Under the pieces are notes generated by a model. The model was not told the DNA's origin. It ran no database searches and worked only from the letters and a program-made list of their open reading frames with translations. A stretch of DNA of 64,000 nucleotides from Thiobacillus sp. 65-29 (lineage in GTDB: Bacteria; Pseudomonadota; Gammaproteobacteria; Burkholderiales; Thiobacillaceae). This document shows positions 45,882 to 55,085 of this stretch, one piece after another. A program made the position numbers and the translations under genes. The stretch is from the NCBI GenBank assembly GCA_001899775.1, contig MKWN01000044.1, forward strand, positions 28,086 to 92,085, written 5' to 3'. Each line of letters starts with the position of its first letter. The stretch's first letter is position 1.

Positions 45882-46963
45882 ACACCATGGCCATTTCGCT
45901 CAAGAACAAACTGATTCCTGTCGTCGTCGCCGCCGCCGTGCTGGCCCTGGCCGGCTGGTACGCCTGGAAGTGGTTCTCCGCTGGCGGTGAGAACGGGGCC
46001 TTCATCGGCAGCAATGGGCGCATCGAAGCCACGGAGGTGGACGTCGCCACGAAAATGGCCGGCCGGGTGGGCGACATCCTGGTCGAGGAAGGTGCCTTCG
46101 TGAAGTCCGGCCAGATTCTCGCGACCATGCAGGTGCAGACGCTGGAGGCGCAACTGCGCGAAGCCAAGGCCCAGCGGCAGCAGGCGGTCAATGGCGTGGC
46201 CAGCGCTCAGGCGCAATTGGCAATGCGCCTGAGCGACAAGACCGCCCTGATCGCACAGGTGCGCCGCGCCGAGGCTGAACTCAACGCGGCCAAGCGCCGG
46301 CTGGCGCGCTCCGAGACGCTGGTCAAGGAAGGGGCTACCTCCACCCAGACCCTGGACGATGATCGTGCCCGCACGGAAAGCGCCGAGGCCTCCGTTGCCG
46401 CTGCCCAGGCGCAGGTGGCGTCGGCCGATTCGTCCATCGCCGCCGCACGCACGCAGATCGTCGGCGCGCAGTCCCAGGTCGAGGCCGTCGATGCCACCCT
46501 GGAGCGCATCCAGGCCGAGATCGACGACAGCCAGCTCAAGGCCCCGCGCGATGGCCGCGTGCAGTTCCGCGTGGCGCAGCCCGGCGAAGTGCTGGGCGCG
46601 GGCGGGCGGGTGCTGAACCTGATCGATCTGTCGGACGTGTACATGACCTTCTTCCTGCCCACCGAGGCCGCGGGTCGGCTCGCGCTCGGTTCGGAGGTGC
46701 GCATCGTGCTGGACGCGGCGCCGGGCTACGTGATCCCAGCCAAGGTCTCGTTCATCGCCAGCACGGCGCAGTTCACGCCGAAGACGGTGGAGACCGCGAG
46801 CGAGCGCGAGAAGCTGATGTTCCGCGTGCGCGCGCGGATCGACCGCGAACTGCTGCGCGAGCACCTGGAGCATGTCAAGACCGGCCTGCCGGGCGAGGCC
46901 TGGGTGCGTCTTGATCCTAAACAGGAATGGCCGGCCCGGCTGGCGTTGAAGGCGCCGCAATGA
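45878..46963 (+). CDS. HlyD-family adaptor of second ABC exporter (YhiI-like)
   Basis: The 361-residue membrane fusion protein has an N-terminal helix ([20 protein letters not shown]), lipoyl halves ([23 protein letters not shown] and [20 protein letters not shown]) and a long coiled-coil hairpin rich in Ala/Gln/Arg. It resembles YhiI of E. coli, the partner of RbbA (YhiH) and YhhJ. GTG 45878 overlaps the preceding stop; an ATG at 45887 three codons later is an alternative. Its stop overlaps the next ATG by four bases. Confidence 0.92.
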   Translation: MNTMAISLKNKLIPVVVAAAVLALAGWYAWKWFSAGGENGAFIGSNGRIEATEVDVATKMAGRVGDILVEEGAFVKSGQILATMQVQTLEAQLREAKAQRQQAVNGVASAQAQLAMRLSDKTALIAQVRRAEAELNAAKRRLARSETLVKEGATSTQTLDDDRARTESAEASVAAAQAQVASADSSIAAARTQIVGAQSQVEAVDATLERIQAEIDDSQLKAPRDGRVQFRVAQPGEVLGAGGRVLNLIDLSDVYMTFFLPTEAAGRLALGSEVRIVLDAAPGYVIPAKVSFIASTAQFTPKTVETASEREKLMFRVRARIDRELLREHLEHVKTGLPGEAWVRLDPKQEWPARLALKAPQ

Positions 46964-49704
46964 CGCAGGTCTCCCTGGAGCCCGAAGTCGCGCGCCTGGA
47001 GCAGGTGCGGCTGCACTACGGCAAGGTGCAGGCCCTGGCCGGCATCACGCTGGGGGTGCCATCGGGCGGCATGGTCGGCCTGATCGGGCCGGACGGCGTG
47101 GGCAAGTCCAGCCTGCTGTCGCTGATGGCCGGGGCACGCGCCGTACAGCAAGGCCGCGTGCAAGTGCTGGGCGGCGACATGTCCAGCAAGCGCCATCGCG
47201 ACGCTGTTTGTCCGCGCATCGCCTACATGCCGCAGGGCCTGGGCAAGAACCTGTACCCGACGCTCTCGGTGGAGGAAAACCTGCAGTTCTTCGCGCGCCT
47301 GTTCGGTCACGGCGCCGCCGAGCGGCGCCGACGCATCGATGACCTCACCAACGCCACGGGCTTGCGCAAGTTCCTCAGCCGGCCAGTGGGAAAACTCTCC
47401 GGCGGCATGAAGCAGAAGCTGGGCCTGTGCTGCGCGCTGATCCACGACCCGGATCTGCTGATCCTGGACGAGCCGACCACGGGCGTGGACCCGCTGGCGC
47501 GCGCACAGTTCTGGGACCTGATCGCGCGCATCCGCCAGGACCGGCCGGGCATGAGCGTGATCGTTGCCACGGCCTACATGGACGAGGCCCAGCGCTTTGA
47601 TTGGCTGGTGGCCATGGACGACGGGCAGGTGCTCGCGACGGGCATGCCCCATGAGCTGCTGGCGCGTACCGGCAGCGATTCGCTGGAGGCCGCCTTCATT
47701 GCGCTGCTGCCCGAGGACAGGAAGCGCGGCCACGCAGACGTCGTGATCCCCCCGCTGGAGGCGTCGGAGGACGACATCGCCATCGAGGCGCAGGATCTGA
47801 CGATGCGCTTCGGCGATTTCGTCGCGGTGGATCACGTGTCCTTTCGCATCCGTCGCGGCGAGATTTTCGGCTTCCTCGGCTCCAACGGCTGCGGCAAGAG
47901 CACGACCATGAAGATGCTCACGGGGCTGCTCGAAGCGAGCGAGGGCAGAGCCTGGCTGTTCGGCCACGAGGTGAATCCGAAGGACATCGCCACCCGCCGC
48001 CGCGTGGGTTACATGTCCCAGGCCTTCTCGCTCTACGGCGAGTTGACGGTGCGGCAGAACCTGGCGTTGCACGCGCGCCTGTTCCAGGTGCCCGAGGAAG
48101 AGATTCCCGATCGGGTGGCCGAGATGGAGCAGCGTTTCGATCTTGCCGAGGTGCGGGACAGCCTGCCCGAGAGCATGCCGCTTGGCATGCGCCAGCGCCT
48201 GTCGCTGGCCGTGGCGATGGTGCACAAGCCCGAATTGCTGATCCTGGACGAGCCGACCTCGGGCGTGGACCCGGTCGCGCGCGACGGCTTCTGGCGGCTG
48301 CTGGTGGAGCTCTCGCGCCGCGACAAGGTGACGATCTTCATCTCCACCCACTTCATGAACGAGGCCGAACGCTGCGACCGCATGTCGATGATGCACGCGG
48401 GCAAGGTGCTCGACAGCGATGCGCCCGCGAAGCTGGTCGAAAAGCGCGGTGCGCAGACCCTGGAAGAGGCGTTCATCGGCTACCTGATCGAGGCCGATGG
48501 CGGCGCACCGAAGGCCGAGGCGCCCGTTGCCGCGGTGCCGGGCCGGCAAGAGGCTGCACCAACGCACCGACGACGCAGTCGCTTCAGCCTGCAGCGCCTG
48601 ATCAGCTATTTATGGCGCGAGTCGCTGGAGCTGCAGCGCGATCCGGTGCGCGCCACGTTGGCATTGGCCGGTTCGTTGATCCTGATGCTCGTGATGGGCT
48701 TCGGCATCAGCATGGACGTGAACGACCTGAGCTATGCCGTGTTGGATCGCGATCAGTCCTCGCTGAGCGAGAGCTACAAGCTGAGCCTTTCCGGCTCGCG
48801 CTACTTCGTGGAGCGGGCGCCGATCACCGACTACGCGGACATGGATCGCCGCCTGGCCAGCGGCGAGCTGAGTCTGGCGCTGGAGATCCCGCCGGGTTTC
48901 GGCCGTGACGTGCTGCGCGCGCGCGAGGTGGCGATCGGCGCCTGGATCGACGGCGCCATGCCATCCCGGGCCGAAACCGTCATGGGCTACGTGCAGGGCA
49001 TCCACCAGCACTGGCTGACCGAGCAGGCGAGCGCGCGTGGCAACGGCCCGGCGGCCGGGCTGGCCGGCATCGAGACGCGCTTTCGGTACAACCCGGACGT
49101 CAAGAGTGTGCCGGCGATGGTGCCGGCGGTCGTGCCCTTGGTGCTGCTGATGCTGCCGGCCATGCTCACGGCGCTGGCCGTGGTGCGCGAGAAGGAGACC
49201 GGCTCGATCATCAACCTGTACGTCACGCCGGTCACGCGCACCGAGTTTCTGCTGGGCAAGCAACTGCCCTATGTGGCACTGGCCGTGCTGAACTTCCTGC
49301 TCATGACGCTGCTGTCCGTGACCGTCTTCGGGGTTCCGGTCAAGGGCAGCTTCATCACCCTGCTGCTCGCTGCGGTGGTCTTCAGCTTCTGTTCCACCGG
49401 CTTGGGCCTGCTGGCGTCGAGCGTCACCAAAAGCCAGATCGCGGCGATGTTCTTCACCATGATCGGCACGGTCATGCCGGCCATGCAGTTCTCCGGAATG
49501 AACGATCCGGTCTCCTCGCTGCAGGGCGGTGCGCGCGTGCTGGGCCAGATCTACCCGGCCACCCACATGATCGATGTCAGCCGGGGGGTGTTCAACAAGG
49601 CGCTGCACTTCGGCGACCTGGGCGCCTCGCTCATTCCCATGCTGATCGCCGTGCCGCTCATTGTGGGTGCCTCGATCCTGCTGCTGCGCAAGCAGGAGCG
49701 TTGA
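46960..49704 (+). CDS. rbbA: fused ABC-ABC-permease exporter, RbbA/YhiH-like
   Basis: This 914-residue protein fuses two ABC ATPases with an ABC-2 membrane domain, as in E. coli RbbA/YhiH (911). The first ATPase has [17 protein letters not shown] and [12 protein letters not shown]. The second has GSNGCGKST, a weaker signature MPLGMRQR and [12 protein letters not shown]. From about residue 560 follow an N-terminal helix ([19 protein letters not shown]), a periplasmic part and C-terminal helices with [20 protein letters not shown]. The name RbbA comes from reported ribosome binding in E. coli; in this operon, between an adaptor and a second permease, export is the more natural role. Confidence 0.93.
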   Translation: MTQVSLEPEVARLEQVRLHYGKVQALAGITLGVPSGGMVGLIGPDGVGKSSLLSLMAGARAVQQGRVQVLGGDMSSKRHRDAVCPRIAYMPQGLGKNLYPTLSVEENLQFFARLFGHGAAERRRRIDDLTNATGLRKFLSRPVGKLSGGMKQKLGLCCALIHDPDLLILDEPTTGVDPLARAQFWDLIARIRQDRPGMSVIVATAYMDEAQRFDWLVAMDDGQVLATGMPHELLARTGSDSLEAAFIALLPEDRKRGHADVVIPPLEASEDDIAIEAQDLTMRFGDFVAVDHVSFRIRRGEIFGFLGSNGCGKSTTMKMLTGLLEASEGRAWLFGHEVNPKDIATRRRVGYMSQAFSLYGELTVRQNLALHARLFQVPEEEIPDRVAEMEQRFDLAEVRDSLPESMPLGMRQRLSLAVAMVHKPELLILDEPTSGVDPVARDGFWRLLVELSRRDKVTIFISTHFMNEAERCDRMSMMHAGKVLDSDAPAKLVEKRGAQTLEEAFIGYLIEADGGAPKAEAPVAAVPGRQEAAPTHRRRSRFSLQRLISYLWRESLELQRDPVRATLALAGSLILMLVMGFGISMDVNDLSYAVLDRDQSSLSESYKLSLSGSRYFVERAPITDYADMDRRLASGELSLALEIPPGFGRDVLRAREVAIGAWIDGAMPSRAETVMGYVQGIHQHWLTEQASARGNGPAAGLAGIETRFRYNPDVKSVPAMVPAVVPLVLLMLPAMLTALAVVREKETGSIINLYVTPVTRTEFLLGKQLPYVALAVLNFLLMTLLSVTVFGVPVKGSFITLLLAAVVFSFCSTGLGLLASSVTKSQIAAMFFTMIGTVMPAMQFSGMNDPVSSLQGGARVLGQIYPATHMIDVSRGVFNKALHFGDLGASLIPMLIAVPLIVGASILLLRKQER

Positions 49705-49707
49705 GCC

Positions 49708-50835
49708 ATGCGCCAATTCCTCTCCAACACCTGGCGCCTGGGCATCAAGGAGCTGTGGAGCCTGCGGCGCGACCCGACCATGCTGGTGCTGATCGCCTTT
49801 GTGTTCACCCTGGGCGTGTACGCCGGCGCCACGGCCATGCCCGAGACGCTGAACAACGCGTCCATCGCGATCGTGGATGAGGACCAGTCGCCGGTGTCGC
49901 AACGCATTGTCTCGGCCCTGTATCCACCGCAGTTCAGCAAGCCGAAGATGATCGAGTGGTCGCAGATGGATCGCGGCATGGACGCGGGGCTATACACCTT
50001 CGTGATGGTGATCCCGCGCAACTTCCAGCGCGATCTGCTGGCGGGCCGGTCACCCCAGATCCAGCTCAACGTGGACGCCACGCGCATGAGCCAGGCCTTC
50101 GTCGGCAGCGGCTACGTGCAGCAGATCGTCATGGGTGAGATCGGCGAATTCGCCCAGCGTTACCGGGGCAGCGCCGTGCCGCCGGTGGATCTGGCCCTGC
50201 GGGTGCGTTTCAATCCCGCGCTGCAGCCGTCCTGGTTCGGCAGTCTGGTGGAGGTCATCGACTACATCACCATGCTGTCCATCATCCTGGCCGGCGCGGC
50301 GCTGATCCGCGAGCGCGAGCACGGCACCATCGAGCACCTGCTGGTCATGCCGGTGACGCCCGCGCAGATCATGCTGGCCAAGGTCTGGCCCATGGGGCTC
50401 GTGGTTCTGCTGGCGTGCTGGGTGTCGATCACCTTCGTCGTGCGCGGGTTGCTGCACGTGCCGGTGGCCGGCTCGCTGCCGCTGTTTTTCGCGGGTGCGG
50501 CGCTGTGCGTATTTGCCACGACCGCCATGGGCATCTTCATGGCCACGGTTGCGCGCAACATGCCGCAGTTCGGCATGCTGATGATCCTGATCATCCTGCC
50601 ACTGCAGCTGCTCTCGGGCGGCAGCTCCCCGCGCGAGAGCATGCCCGAGCTGGTGCAGGACATCATGCTGCTGGCGCCGACCACGCACTTCGTGAAGCTG
50701 GGGCAGGCCATCCTGTTCCGTGGCGCCGGACTGGACGTGGTGTGGCCGCAGTTCGTGGCGCTGACGCTGATCGGCGGCGTGCTGTTCGCGCTGTCGCTGC
50801 AGCGCTTTCGCAAAACCATCGCGCAGATGGCCTGA
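49708..50835 (+). CDS. ABC-2 exporter permease (YhhJ-like)
   Basis: The 375-residue permease completes the second exporter. It has an N-terminal helix (TMLVLIAFVFTLGVYAGATAM), a periplasmic domain and five C-terminal helices; the coupling segment is REREHGTIEHLLVMPVTPAQ. It starts three bases after the RbbA-like gene and is the last gene of the operon. The next 205 bases contain no gene or clear terminator. Confidence 0.93.
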   Translation: MRQFLSNTWRLGIKELWSLRRDPTMLVLIAFVFTLGVYAGATAMPETLNNASIAIVDEDQSPVSQRIVSALYPPQFSKPKMIEWSQMDRGMDAGLYTFVMVIPRNFQRDLLAGRSPQIQLNVDATRMSQAFVGSGYVQQIVMGEIGEFAQRYRGSAVPPVDLALRVRFNPALQPSWFGSLVEVIDYITMLSIILAGAALIREREHGTIEHLLVMPVTPAQIMLAKVWPMGLVVLLACWVSITFVVRGLLHVPVAGSLPLFFAGAALCVFATTAMGIFMATVARNMPQFGMLMILIILPLQLLSGGSSPRESMPELVQDIMLLAPTTHFVKLGQAILFRGAGLDVVWPQFVALTLIGGVLFALSLQRFRKTIAQMA

Positions 50836-51040
50836 CCATGGAACAGCGCATCTGCCTCGCTCAAGACGCCAGACCGCCCGTCGCGCCCAGTCCATGCGGG
50901 CGTGTCGGGTGCGGGCGGCACCCCCATACCCGAAGTGAGCAATCGCCAGGAGTTCCGCTGTCATGGCAGCCGTGCCCGTCATGCTCGTGCGCCAGAGCCA
51001 TCAGGCAATGGCGCGCCCGAGCGAGGCCGGGGACAAGTAA

Positions 51041-52129
51041 GTGAGAAGTCGCTCGGCGCTGGCAGGCGCGAAGAAAGCAACATGGGCCTGGTTATGGCTC
51101 GTGATCTTGCCTATGCCAGCCACTGCAGAAGAGCCGCATCACGTTCAGTCAGCTTGCTCGGAACGGACATCGCTGCGCTCGACCGGCACGGTTAATCTGC
51201 GTATCGACAACGACATGTTCGGTGGCGTGGGCCAGGACCAAGGCTACTCGAACGGTTTTCTGGTCAGTTGGGTCTCCCCCAATCTGGTCGATTACCGCAG
51301 CGATCCGTGCCTGCCTGGGATCGTGCAGGCGTTGAATCGAGGTTTGGCACTGTTGCAACCAGAGGGATTCGACGAACAGAACATGACCGTCGGGTTGAGC
51401 CAGATGATGTACACCCCGACGGATCGGGAGCGCCGTGACCTCATCACCGATGATCGGCCCTACGCCGGGGCCTTGATGTTCAGTCTCGGCTACAACGCTC
51501 GTCGCGGCGACAGCCTGCGCACATCGCAGCTTCGCCTTGGCGTGGTGGGGCCTGCCGCCCACGCCGAAGAGGCGCAGAGCGAGTGGCATCGCCTGCTCGG
51601 CATCGGCAGGTTTCATGGTTGGGACAACCAACTGCACAACGAGCTGGTCGTGCAATTGATCCATGAACGTCGTACGCGTGTGATGCGGCGTGAGAGCGCG
51701 ACGGGCTGGGGTGGGGATCTCACCCGGCACTGGGGAGGGAGCCTGGGCAATTTCGCCACCTATGCGAATCTGGGCGGCGAACTGCGCTTCGGCCTGCGAC
51801 TGCCCGACGACTTCGGAACCGCCCCCTTGCGCCCGGCCGGCGAGAACACGTCTCCCCTACACGAACCCACCAGCCATGCAGGAAGCGCGCATGTGTTCGT
51901 TGCCTACGATGCCCGTGCCGTCCTGTACGACATCACGCTCGATGGCAATACGTTTCGATCCAGCCACCGCGTGGACAAGCGCCCCTTCGTGGCTGACGTC
52001 ACTTACGGCGTTGCGATGGTTCACGGCCGCTGGCGCATTGCCCTGGCGCGCTATCACCGGACCCGTGAGTTCCACGGACAAAAGGAAGTGCCGGTCTACG
52101 GCACGCTCACCATTGGCAGGCGCTTCTAG
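51041..52129 (+). CDS. LpxR-like outer membrane lipid A deacylase (DUF2219)
   Basis: The 362-residue protein has a signal peptide (WAWLWLVILPMPATA) and the hallmarks of LpxR/DUF2219: NLRIDNDMFGGVGQDQGYSNG, DDRPYAGALMFSLGYN, and a histidine in GWDNQLHNE. These correspond to the Asn-Asp pair, the serine and the catalytic histidine of LpxR, which removes the 3'-acyloxyacyl chain of lipid A in the outer membrane. The C-terminus ends in an aromatic residue (TIGRRF), typical of outer-membrane barrels. It may reshape the lipopolysaccharide. GTG/ATG choice near 51041 is uncertain; the signal peptide fits the ORF-track start. It lies alone after the exporter operon. Confidence 0.82.
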   Translation: MRSRSALAGAKKATWAWLWLVILPMPATAEEPHHVQSACSERTSLRSTGTVNLRIDNDMFGGVGQDQGYSNGFLVSWVSPNLVDYRSDPCLPGIVQALNRGLALLQPEGFDEQNMTVGLSQMMYTPTDRERRDLITDDRPYAGALMFSLGYNARRGDSLRTSQLRLGVVGPAAHAEEAQSEWHRLLGIGRFHGWDNQLHNELVVQLIHERRTRVMRRESATGWGGDLTRHWGGSLGNFATYANLGGELRFGLRLPDDFGTAPLRPAGENTSPLHEPTSHAGSAHVFVAYDARAVLYDITLDGNTFRSSHRVDKRPFVADVTYGVAMVHGRWRIALARYHRTREFHGQKEVPVYGTLTIGRRF

Positions 52130-52286
52130 ACGCCAGGACATGCGAGTAGGCCAGCACAGGGCCGCGGTCCGCGCGCGGCAGCCGACGGTACTCGAACCGC
52201 CGCTCCCGGGTGCCCTCCAGACTCAATCCGCAGTGGCATCTCGCGCCTGGCTTCAGGCTCATACCTCGTTGGACAAGATCGCTAGT

Positions 52287-52322
52287 TGACAACCAGTTTC
52301 CAATAATGGAAACTGGTTGTCA
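52287..52322. promoter_or_regulatory. strong 16-bp-arm inverted repeat, candidate operator
   Basis: The arms tgacaaccagtttcca and its reverse complement are separated by the four bases ataa. The dyad is AT-richer than its surroundings and contains TTGACA at its left border. It could be the operator of the MarR regulator 190 bases downstream, or a hairpin ending the LpxR-like transcript, though no T-run follows. Confidence 0.5.
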
Positions 52323-52346
52323 TGAACCCGGATTGTCCAATAGACC

Positions 52347-52469
52347 GTCGGGCTTTGGCCCGACATGCCGGGTCGAAACCCGACCGGGCTGTCTGCGTGG
52401 CCTCGTAGGTCGGGCTTCAGCCCGACTGGACCTCAACCGACCGTTGCGTCGGGTTGAAACCCGACCTAC
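52347..52469. repeat. cluster of REP-like palindromes
   Basis: Palindromic units of the form gtcggg-N-cccgac occur at 52347-52364, 52409-52426 and 52448-52465, with a related weaker unit at about 52369-52384. Two are flanked by gtag or ctac, as in many proteobacterial REP elements. They alternate in sequence of the loop (cttt, cttc, ttga). No RAYT transposase gene is in the window. Confidence 0.7.
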
Positions 52470-52515
52470 AACCCGTTGATTTGTCACGCACGGCTGTTCC
52501 AATGGATTTTTCGGG

Positions 52516-53010
52516 ATGAATCGACGAAATCCATCTCCCTCTCTACCGGACCCCAACGCCGTCGCCGTGACCGAGTTGACCTTGGCGGTGTTTCGGCTGA
52601 ACGGCGTATTGCTTCACTGGGGTGACAAGCTGGTCGCGCCGCTCGGCCTCACCAGTGCACGGTGGCAGGTGCTGGGTGCGATCGCCCTTGCCGACACGCC
52701 ACTGACGGCACCCCAGGTGGGAGGGGCGATGGGCGTCACGCGCCAGGGCGCGCAAAAACAACTCAACCTGCTGACTGAGCAGGGGCTTGTCAAACCGCAC
52801 CCGAATCCGGCGAATCAGCGTTCGCCGTTCTACGCCCTGACGCCGGAAGGTTGGGCTCGGTACCGCAAGGTCGATGCCCTCTGGGCCGCGCAGGCTGCCG
52901 GACTGGCGGCGCTGATTCCAGTCACCCAAGCCAACACTGCCACCCGAACGCTCGAAGCCATGTTGCGCGCGTTGCAGACTGTTCCCCCATTTTCAAAGGC
53001 CCAACCATGA
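52516..53010 (+). CDS. MarR-family transcriptional regulator
   Basis: This 164-residue protein has the winged-helix core of MarR regulators: LTSARWQVLGAIALADTPLTAPQVG, the recognition helix region GVTRQGAQKQLNLLTEQGLV, and a wing ending in SPFYALTPEG. Such proteins bind short palindromes as dimers and respond to small molecules. Its stop overlaps the ATG of the small membrane protein (ATGA), so that protein is a likely target or partner. The large dyad upstream may be its operator. Confidence 0.88.
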   Translation: MNRRNPSPSLPDPNAVAVTELTLAVFRLNGVLLHWGDKLVAPLGLTSARWQVLGAIALADTPLTAPQVGGAMGVTRQGAQKQLNLLTEQGLVKPHPNPANQRSPFYALTPEGWARYRKVDALWAAQAAGLAALIPVTQANTATRTLEAMLRALQTVPPFSKAQP

Positions 53011-53471
53011 AATCGAAATTGCATGCCATCTTCGGAGCCGTCGCGATCCTTTGCATCACCACGTTCTGGCTCTCAACCCTCGTGTCAGAGCTTTTCATGG
53101 ATCAGGCAAGTGTCGCGGCTGTCAAGAACGCGGTGTTGAGCGGTATGTGGCTCTTGATCCCGTCGATGGCGGCCACGGGCGGCAGTGGTTTTTCGCTCGC
53201 GAAGGGCCGTGGCGGCCGCCTTGTCGGTGTCAAGGGGAAGAGGATGAAGATCGTGGCGGCCAATGGCCTGCTGATACTGCTGCCCAGCGCATTCGTTCTG
53301 GCGTCGTGGGCCAATGCGGGGCGTTTCGACGGCATGTTCTATGCCCTGCAAGGCGTGGAGTTGCTGGCCGGCGCGGTGAACTTTTCACTGCTTGCATTGA
53401 ATATGCGCGACGGCCTCAAGCTGAGCGGCCGGCTCGCTCCCAAACGACCTGCGCCTGGATCTTCCCGCTGA
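53007..53471 (+). CDS. four-helix membrane protein co-transcribed with MarR gene
   Basis: The 154-residue protein has hydrophobic segments at about 7-28, 42-60, 80-100 and 108-130, consistent with four membrane helices, and a basic cytoplasmic tail. A GRGGRLVGVKGKRMK loop is strongly positive. I do not recognise a named family. It is translationally coupled to the MarR gene and followed by an intrinsic terminator, so the two form one operon. Confidence 0.78.
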   Translation: MKSKLHAIFGAVAILCITTFWLSTLVSELFMDQASVAAVKNAVLSGMWLLIPSMAATGGSGFSLAKGRGGRLVGVKGKRMKIVAANGLLILLPSAFVLASWANAGRFDGMFYALQGVELLAGAVNFSLLALNMRDGLKLSGRLAPKRPAPGSSR

Positions 53472-53502
53472 TCCAGCCTGACCGCGTCGAGCCATGCCCG
53501 GC

Positions 53503-53524
53503 AACCGCCCCCGGGCGGTTTTTT
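53503..53524 (+). terminator. intrinsic terminator of MarR operon
   Basis: The stem aaccgccc/gggcggtt is followed directly by six T residues (shared with the stem end). It lies about 32 bases after the stop of the membrane protein gene. Confidence 0.8.
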
Positions 53525-53610
53525 GCGTCTGCATCGTTCTCGGTCGCTCCCACTACAGGAGTTGCCAGCCACATGGGCACTTCGGCCCAACGCACCGCCC
53601 ATTTCGGATG

Positions 53611-53697
53611 ATCGTGACCGGTGTTTTCGGCGCATCGTGATCGGCGATTTCGGCCGAACGTGACCGATCTTGGGTAGTGACCGAAACGGTCGGTCAC
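53611..53697. repeat. tandem degenerate 23-bp repeats, possible IS21-type end
   Basis: Units starting atcgtgaccg (53611), atcgtgatcg (53634) and aacgtgaccg (53657) are exactly 23 bases apart and share a ttcgg core. They are followed by an inverted copy in gtgaccg-aaacggt-cggtcac (53677-53697). Multiple terminal repeats of this kind are typical of IS21-family ends, but no transposase remains here. Confidence 0.45.
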
Positions 53698-53799
53698 GAT
53701 GCCGTGACGGAACCGCAGCACGGCGTGACGGTGTTGCGCATAGCACCAACCCACGCGGGTAAACTTCCCGGCTTTTTGCCGGAGAAGCCGATGCCCGCA

Positions 53800-53953
53800 C
53801 CAAGGATGCCCGCGCCTGCGGGACCGACACCGCCAGGTTGGCTTCGGGCCAATTCACCCGTTCGCCGAGTACCGACAGGATCACATCGAGCTTGGCACGG
53901 GCGAGCAGAAGCGGCGTCCCGTAAAGACGGGACGCAAGATGAGGCAAGTGCAT
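53800..53953 (-). pseudogene. truncated phage S49 head protease (gpC-like) start
   Basis: From ATG 53953, preceded by AAGGAG, the minus strand encodes MHLPHLASRLYGTPLLLARA and continues KLDVILSVLGERVNWPEA. This resembles the N-terminus of S49-family capsid proteases of lambdoid phages. Similarity fades after about 45 residues and the catalytic domain is absent; the right limit given is approximate. In intact phages this gene follows the portal gene, whose fragment lies upstream on the same strand. Confidence 0.6.
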
Positions 53954-53976
53954 CAATTGAACTCCTTGGATCATTT

Positions 53977-53990
53977 TCCACATTTGTGGT
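53977..53990. promoter_or_regulatory. short dyad, candidate antitoxin operator
   Basis: The dyad ccaca-tt-tgtgg (53978-53989) lies about 65 bases before the antitoxin ATG. It is a plausible autoregulatory site for the toxin-antitoxin operon, by position only. Confidence 0.35.
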
Positions 53991-54051
53991 AATCTCGTTT
54001 CAGCGTGCTATCCGGGCAATTCGTTGTCCGGACGCTTTCTGGAGCGACACC

Positions 54052-54285
54052 ATGACCACATCAACATCCATTCGTATCAACCAAGCGCTCTACAACCAGG
54101 CCAAGCACGATGCCGTGGCGGAACATCGCACCATTGCGGGTCAGGTCGAGTACTGGGCCAAGGTCGGGCGTGCTGCACTGGACAATCCGGATCTGCCGGT
54201 CGGTTTCATTGCTGAGTCCCTGGCGTCCATGGCGGAGCCGCGTGACGAAGCCACTGCCTTCGTTCCCCGGTCTCGTCGTGCATGA
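54052..54285 (+). CDS. ParD-like antitoxin
   Basis: The 77-residue protein has the N-terminal pattern STSIRINQALYNQAKHDAVAEHRTIAGQVEYWAKVG (in part SIRINQALYNQA and RTIAGQVEYWAKVGRA), a ribbon-helix-helix typical of ParD_like antitoxins. The C-terminal tail would wrap the toxin. Its stop overlaps the toxin ATG as ATGA. ATG 54052 has the upstream sequence ggagcgacac with a GGAG site. The pair sits between two fragments of a decayed phage on the other strand. Confidence 0.85.
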   Translation: MTTSTSIRINQALYNQAKHDAVAEHRTIAGQVEYWAKVGRAALDNPDLPVGFIAESLASMAEPRDEATAFVPRSRRA

Positions 54286-54563
54286 GCTACTCGCTCAAGC
54301 AGACCCGACGCTTCGCCCGCGCCTACAAGAAATTGCACGATAACGTCGCCGCCGATGTCGATGCGGCGACTAAGGTCGTGGCTGCCGACCCGACCGTGGG
54401 TGAGCGTAAGAAAGGCGACCTCGCCGACCTGTTCGTCTACAAATTCCGCAGCCAGAATCAGTTGTATCTGTTGGGCTATACCCTCGACGATGAAGTCCGT
54501 CTGGTTTACCTCGAGGCAGTCGGTCCCCACGAGAATTTCTATCGCGACCTCAAACGATCGTAG
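54282..54563 (+). CDS. ParE/RelE-superfamily toxin
   Basis: This 93-residue protein has the RelE/ParE fold pattern: SLKQTRRFARAYKKLHDNV, a central basic segment KKGDLADLFVYKFRSQNQLYLLGY and the C-terminal LEAVGPHENFYRDL. Members inhibit translation as mRNA interferases or poison gyrase; which applies is not clear from sequence. It is coupled to the antitoxin upstream. Length is typical. The 3' end overlaps the phage portal fragment on the opposite strand by 14 bases. Confidence 0.87.
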   Translation: MSYSLKQTRRFARAYKKLHDNVAADVDAATKVVAADPTVGERKKGDLADLFVYKFRSQNQLYLLGYTLDDEVRLVYLEAVGPHENFYRDLKRS

Positions 54564-55085
54564 CTTCATCACTCGTAGCGCCGCCTGAAGCGTCTGGTAC
54601 TGCCGGCACAACGACCGGCGCAGCAGCCAGGTCATGACGCGGATCAGACTCGAACACCAAACCCAGGGCGTCCGCCCGTGCGTTGTCAGCGGCAATCTCG
54701 CGATCGACATCCTCGGCGTCGTAGCCAAAGGACGAGATAGCCTCCGAACGGGAGAGGAGACCCGACCGGATGGCGGTGAGCATGGCGTCAAACTCTTTCT
54801 TGGGATCCACCCATTGCCAGCCCTGGGGAATCCACTTCACTGCCAGATACTCGCGTCGCTTGGCCTGACCGCCCCGGGCATACCCCGGCAAGGACAACGC
54901 CCCCTCGAGTGCTGCCTGCTTGATGAAGGCCTGCCAGATCGGCCGGCACAATTGATGGACGAGCACGCCGTGCTGCAAGGCTTCGCAGCGACGTCGAAAC
55001 TCCAGCAGGCCGGCACGGATCGACGAGTAATTGACCTGGGTGACACCGCCCAGCCGCCGCGGCAACGGATCATAGCTTGCATCAA
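54550..55085 (-). pseudogene. lambda-type phage portal protein, C-terminal fragment
   Basis: The minus-strand frame contains VNYSSIRAGLLEFRRRCEAL, then VLVHQLCRPIWQAF, WIPQGWQWVDPKKE and DRDIADDNARADALGLVFESDP-like sequence ending in a normal stop. This is the C-terminal third of lambda gpB-type portal proteins, which form the DNA entry ring of the capsid. The N-terminal two thirds are missing; readable similarity begins around SYDPLPRRLGG. The ORF-track start at 55302 adds unrelated residues. Confidence 0.75.

Larger units (their letters stand above)
52130..52515. other. intergenic region with dyad and REP-like cluster
   Basis: The 386 bases between the LpxR-like gene and the MarR gene hold no credible gene. 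The left third is unremarkable, the middle contains the 16-base-arm dyad listed separately, and the right half contains several REP-like palindromes. The ribosome binding site of the MarR gene lies just before 52516. Confidence 0.6.
53472..54051. other. intergenic region with terminator, repeats and phage fragment
   Basis: These 580 bases carry no intact gene. They contain the MarR-operon terminator, a set of 23-base-spaced degenerate repeats at 53611-53700, a truncated phage S49 protease start on the minus strand and the promoter of the toxin-antitoxin pair. Confidence 0.6.
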
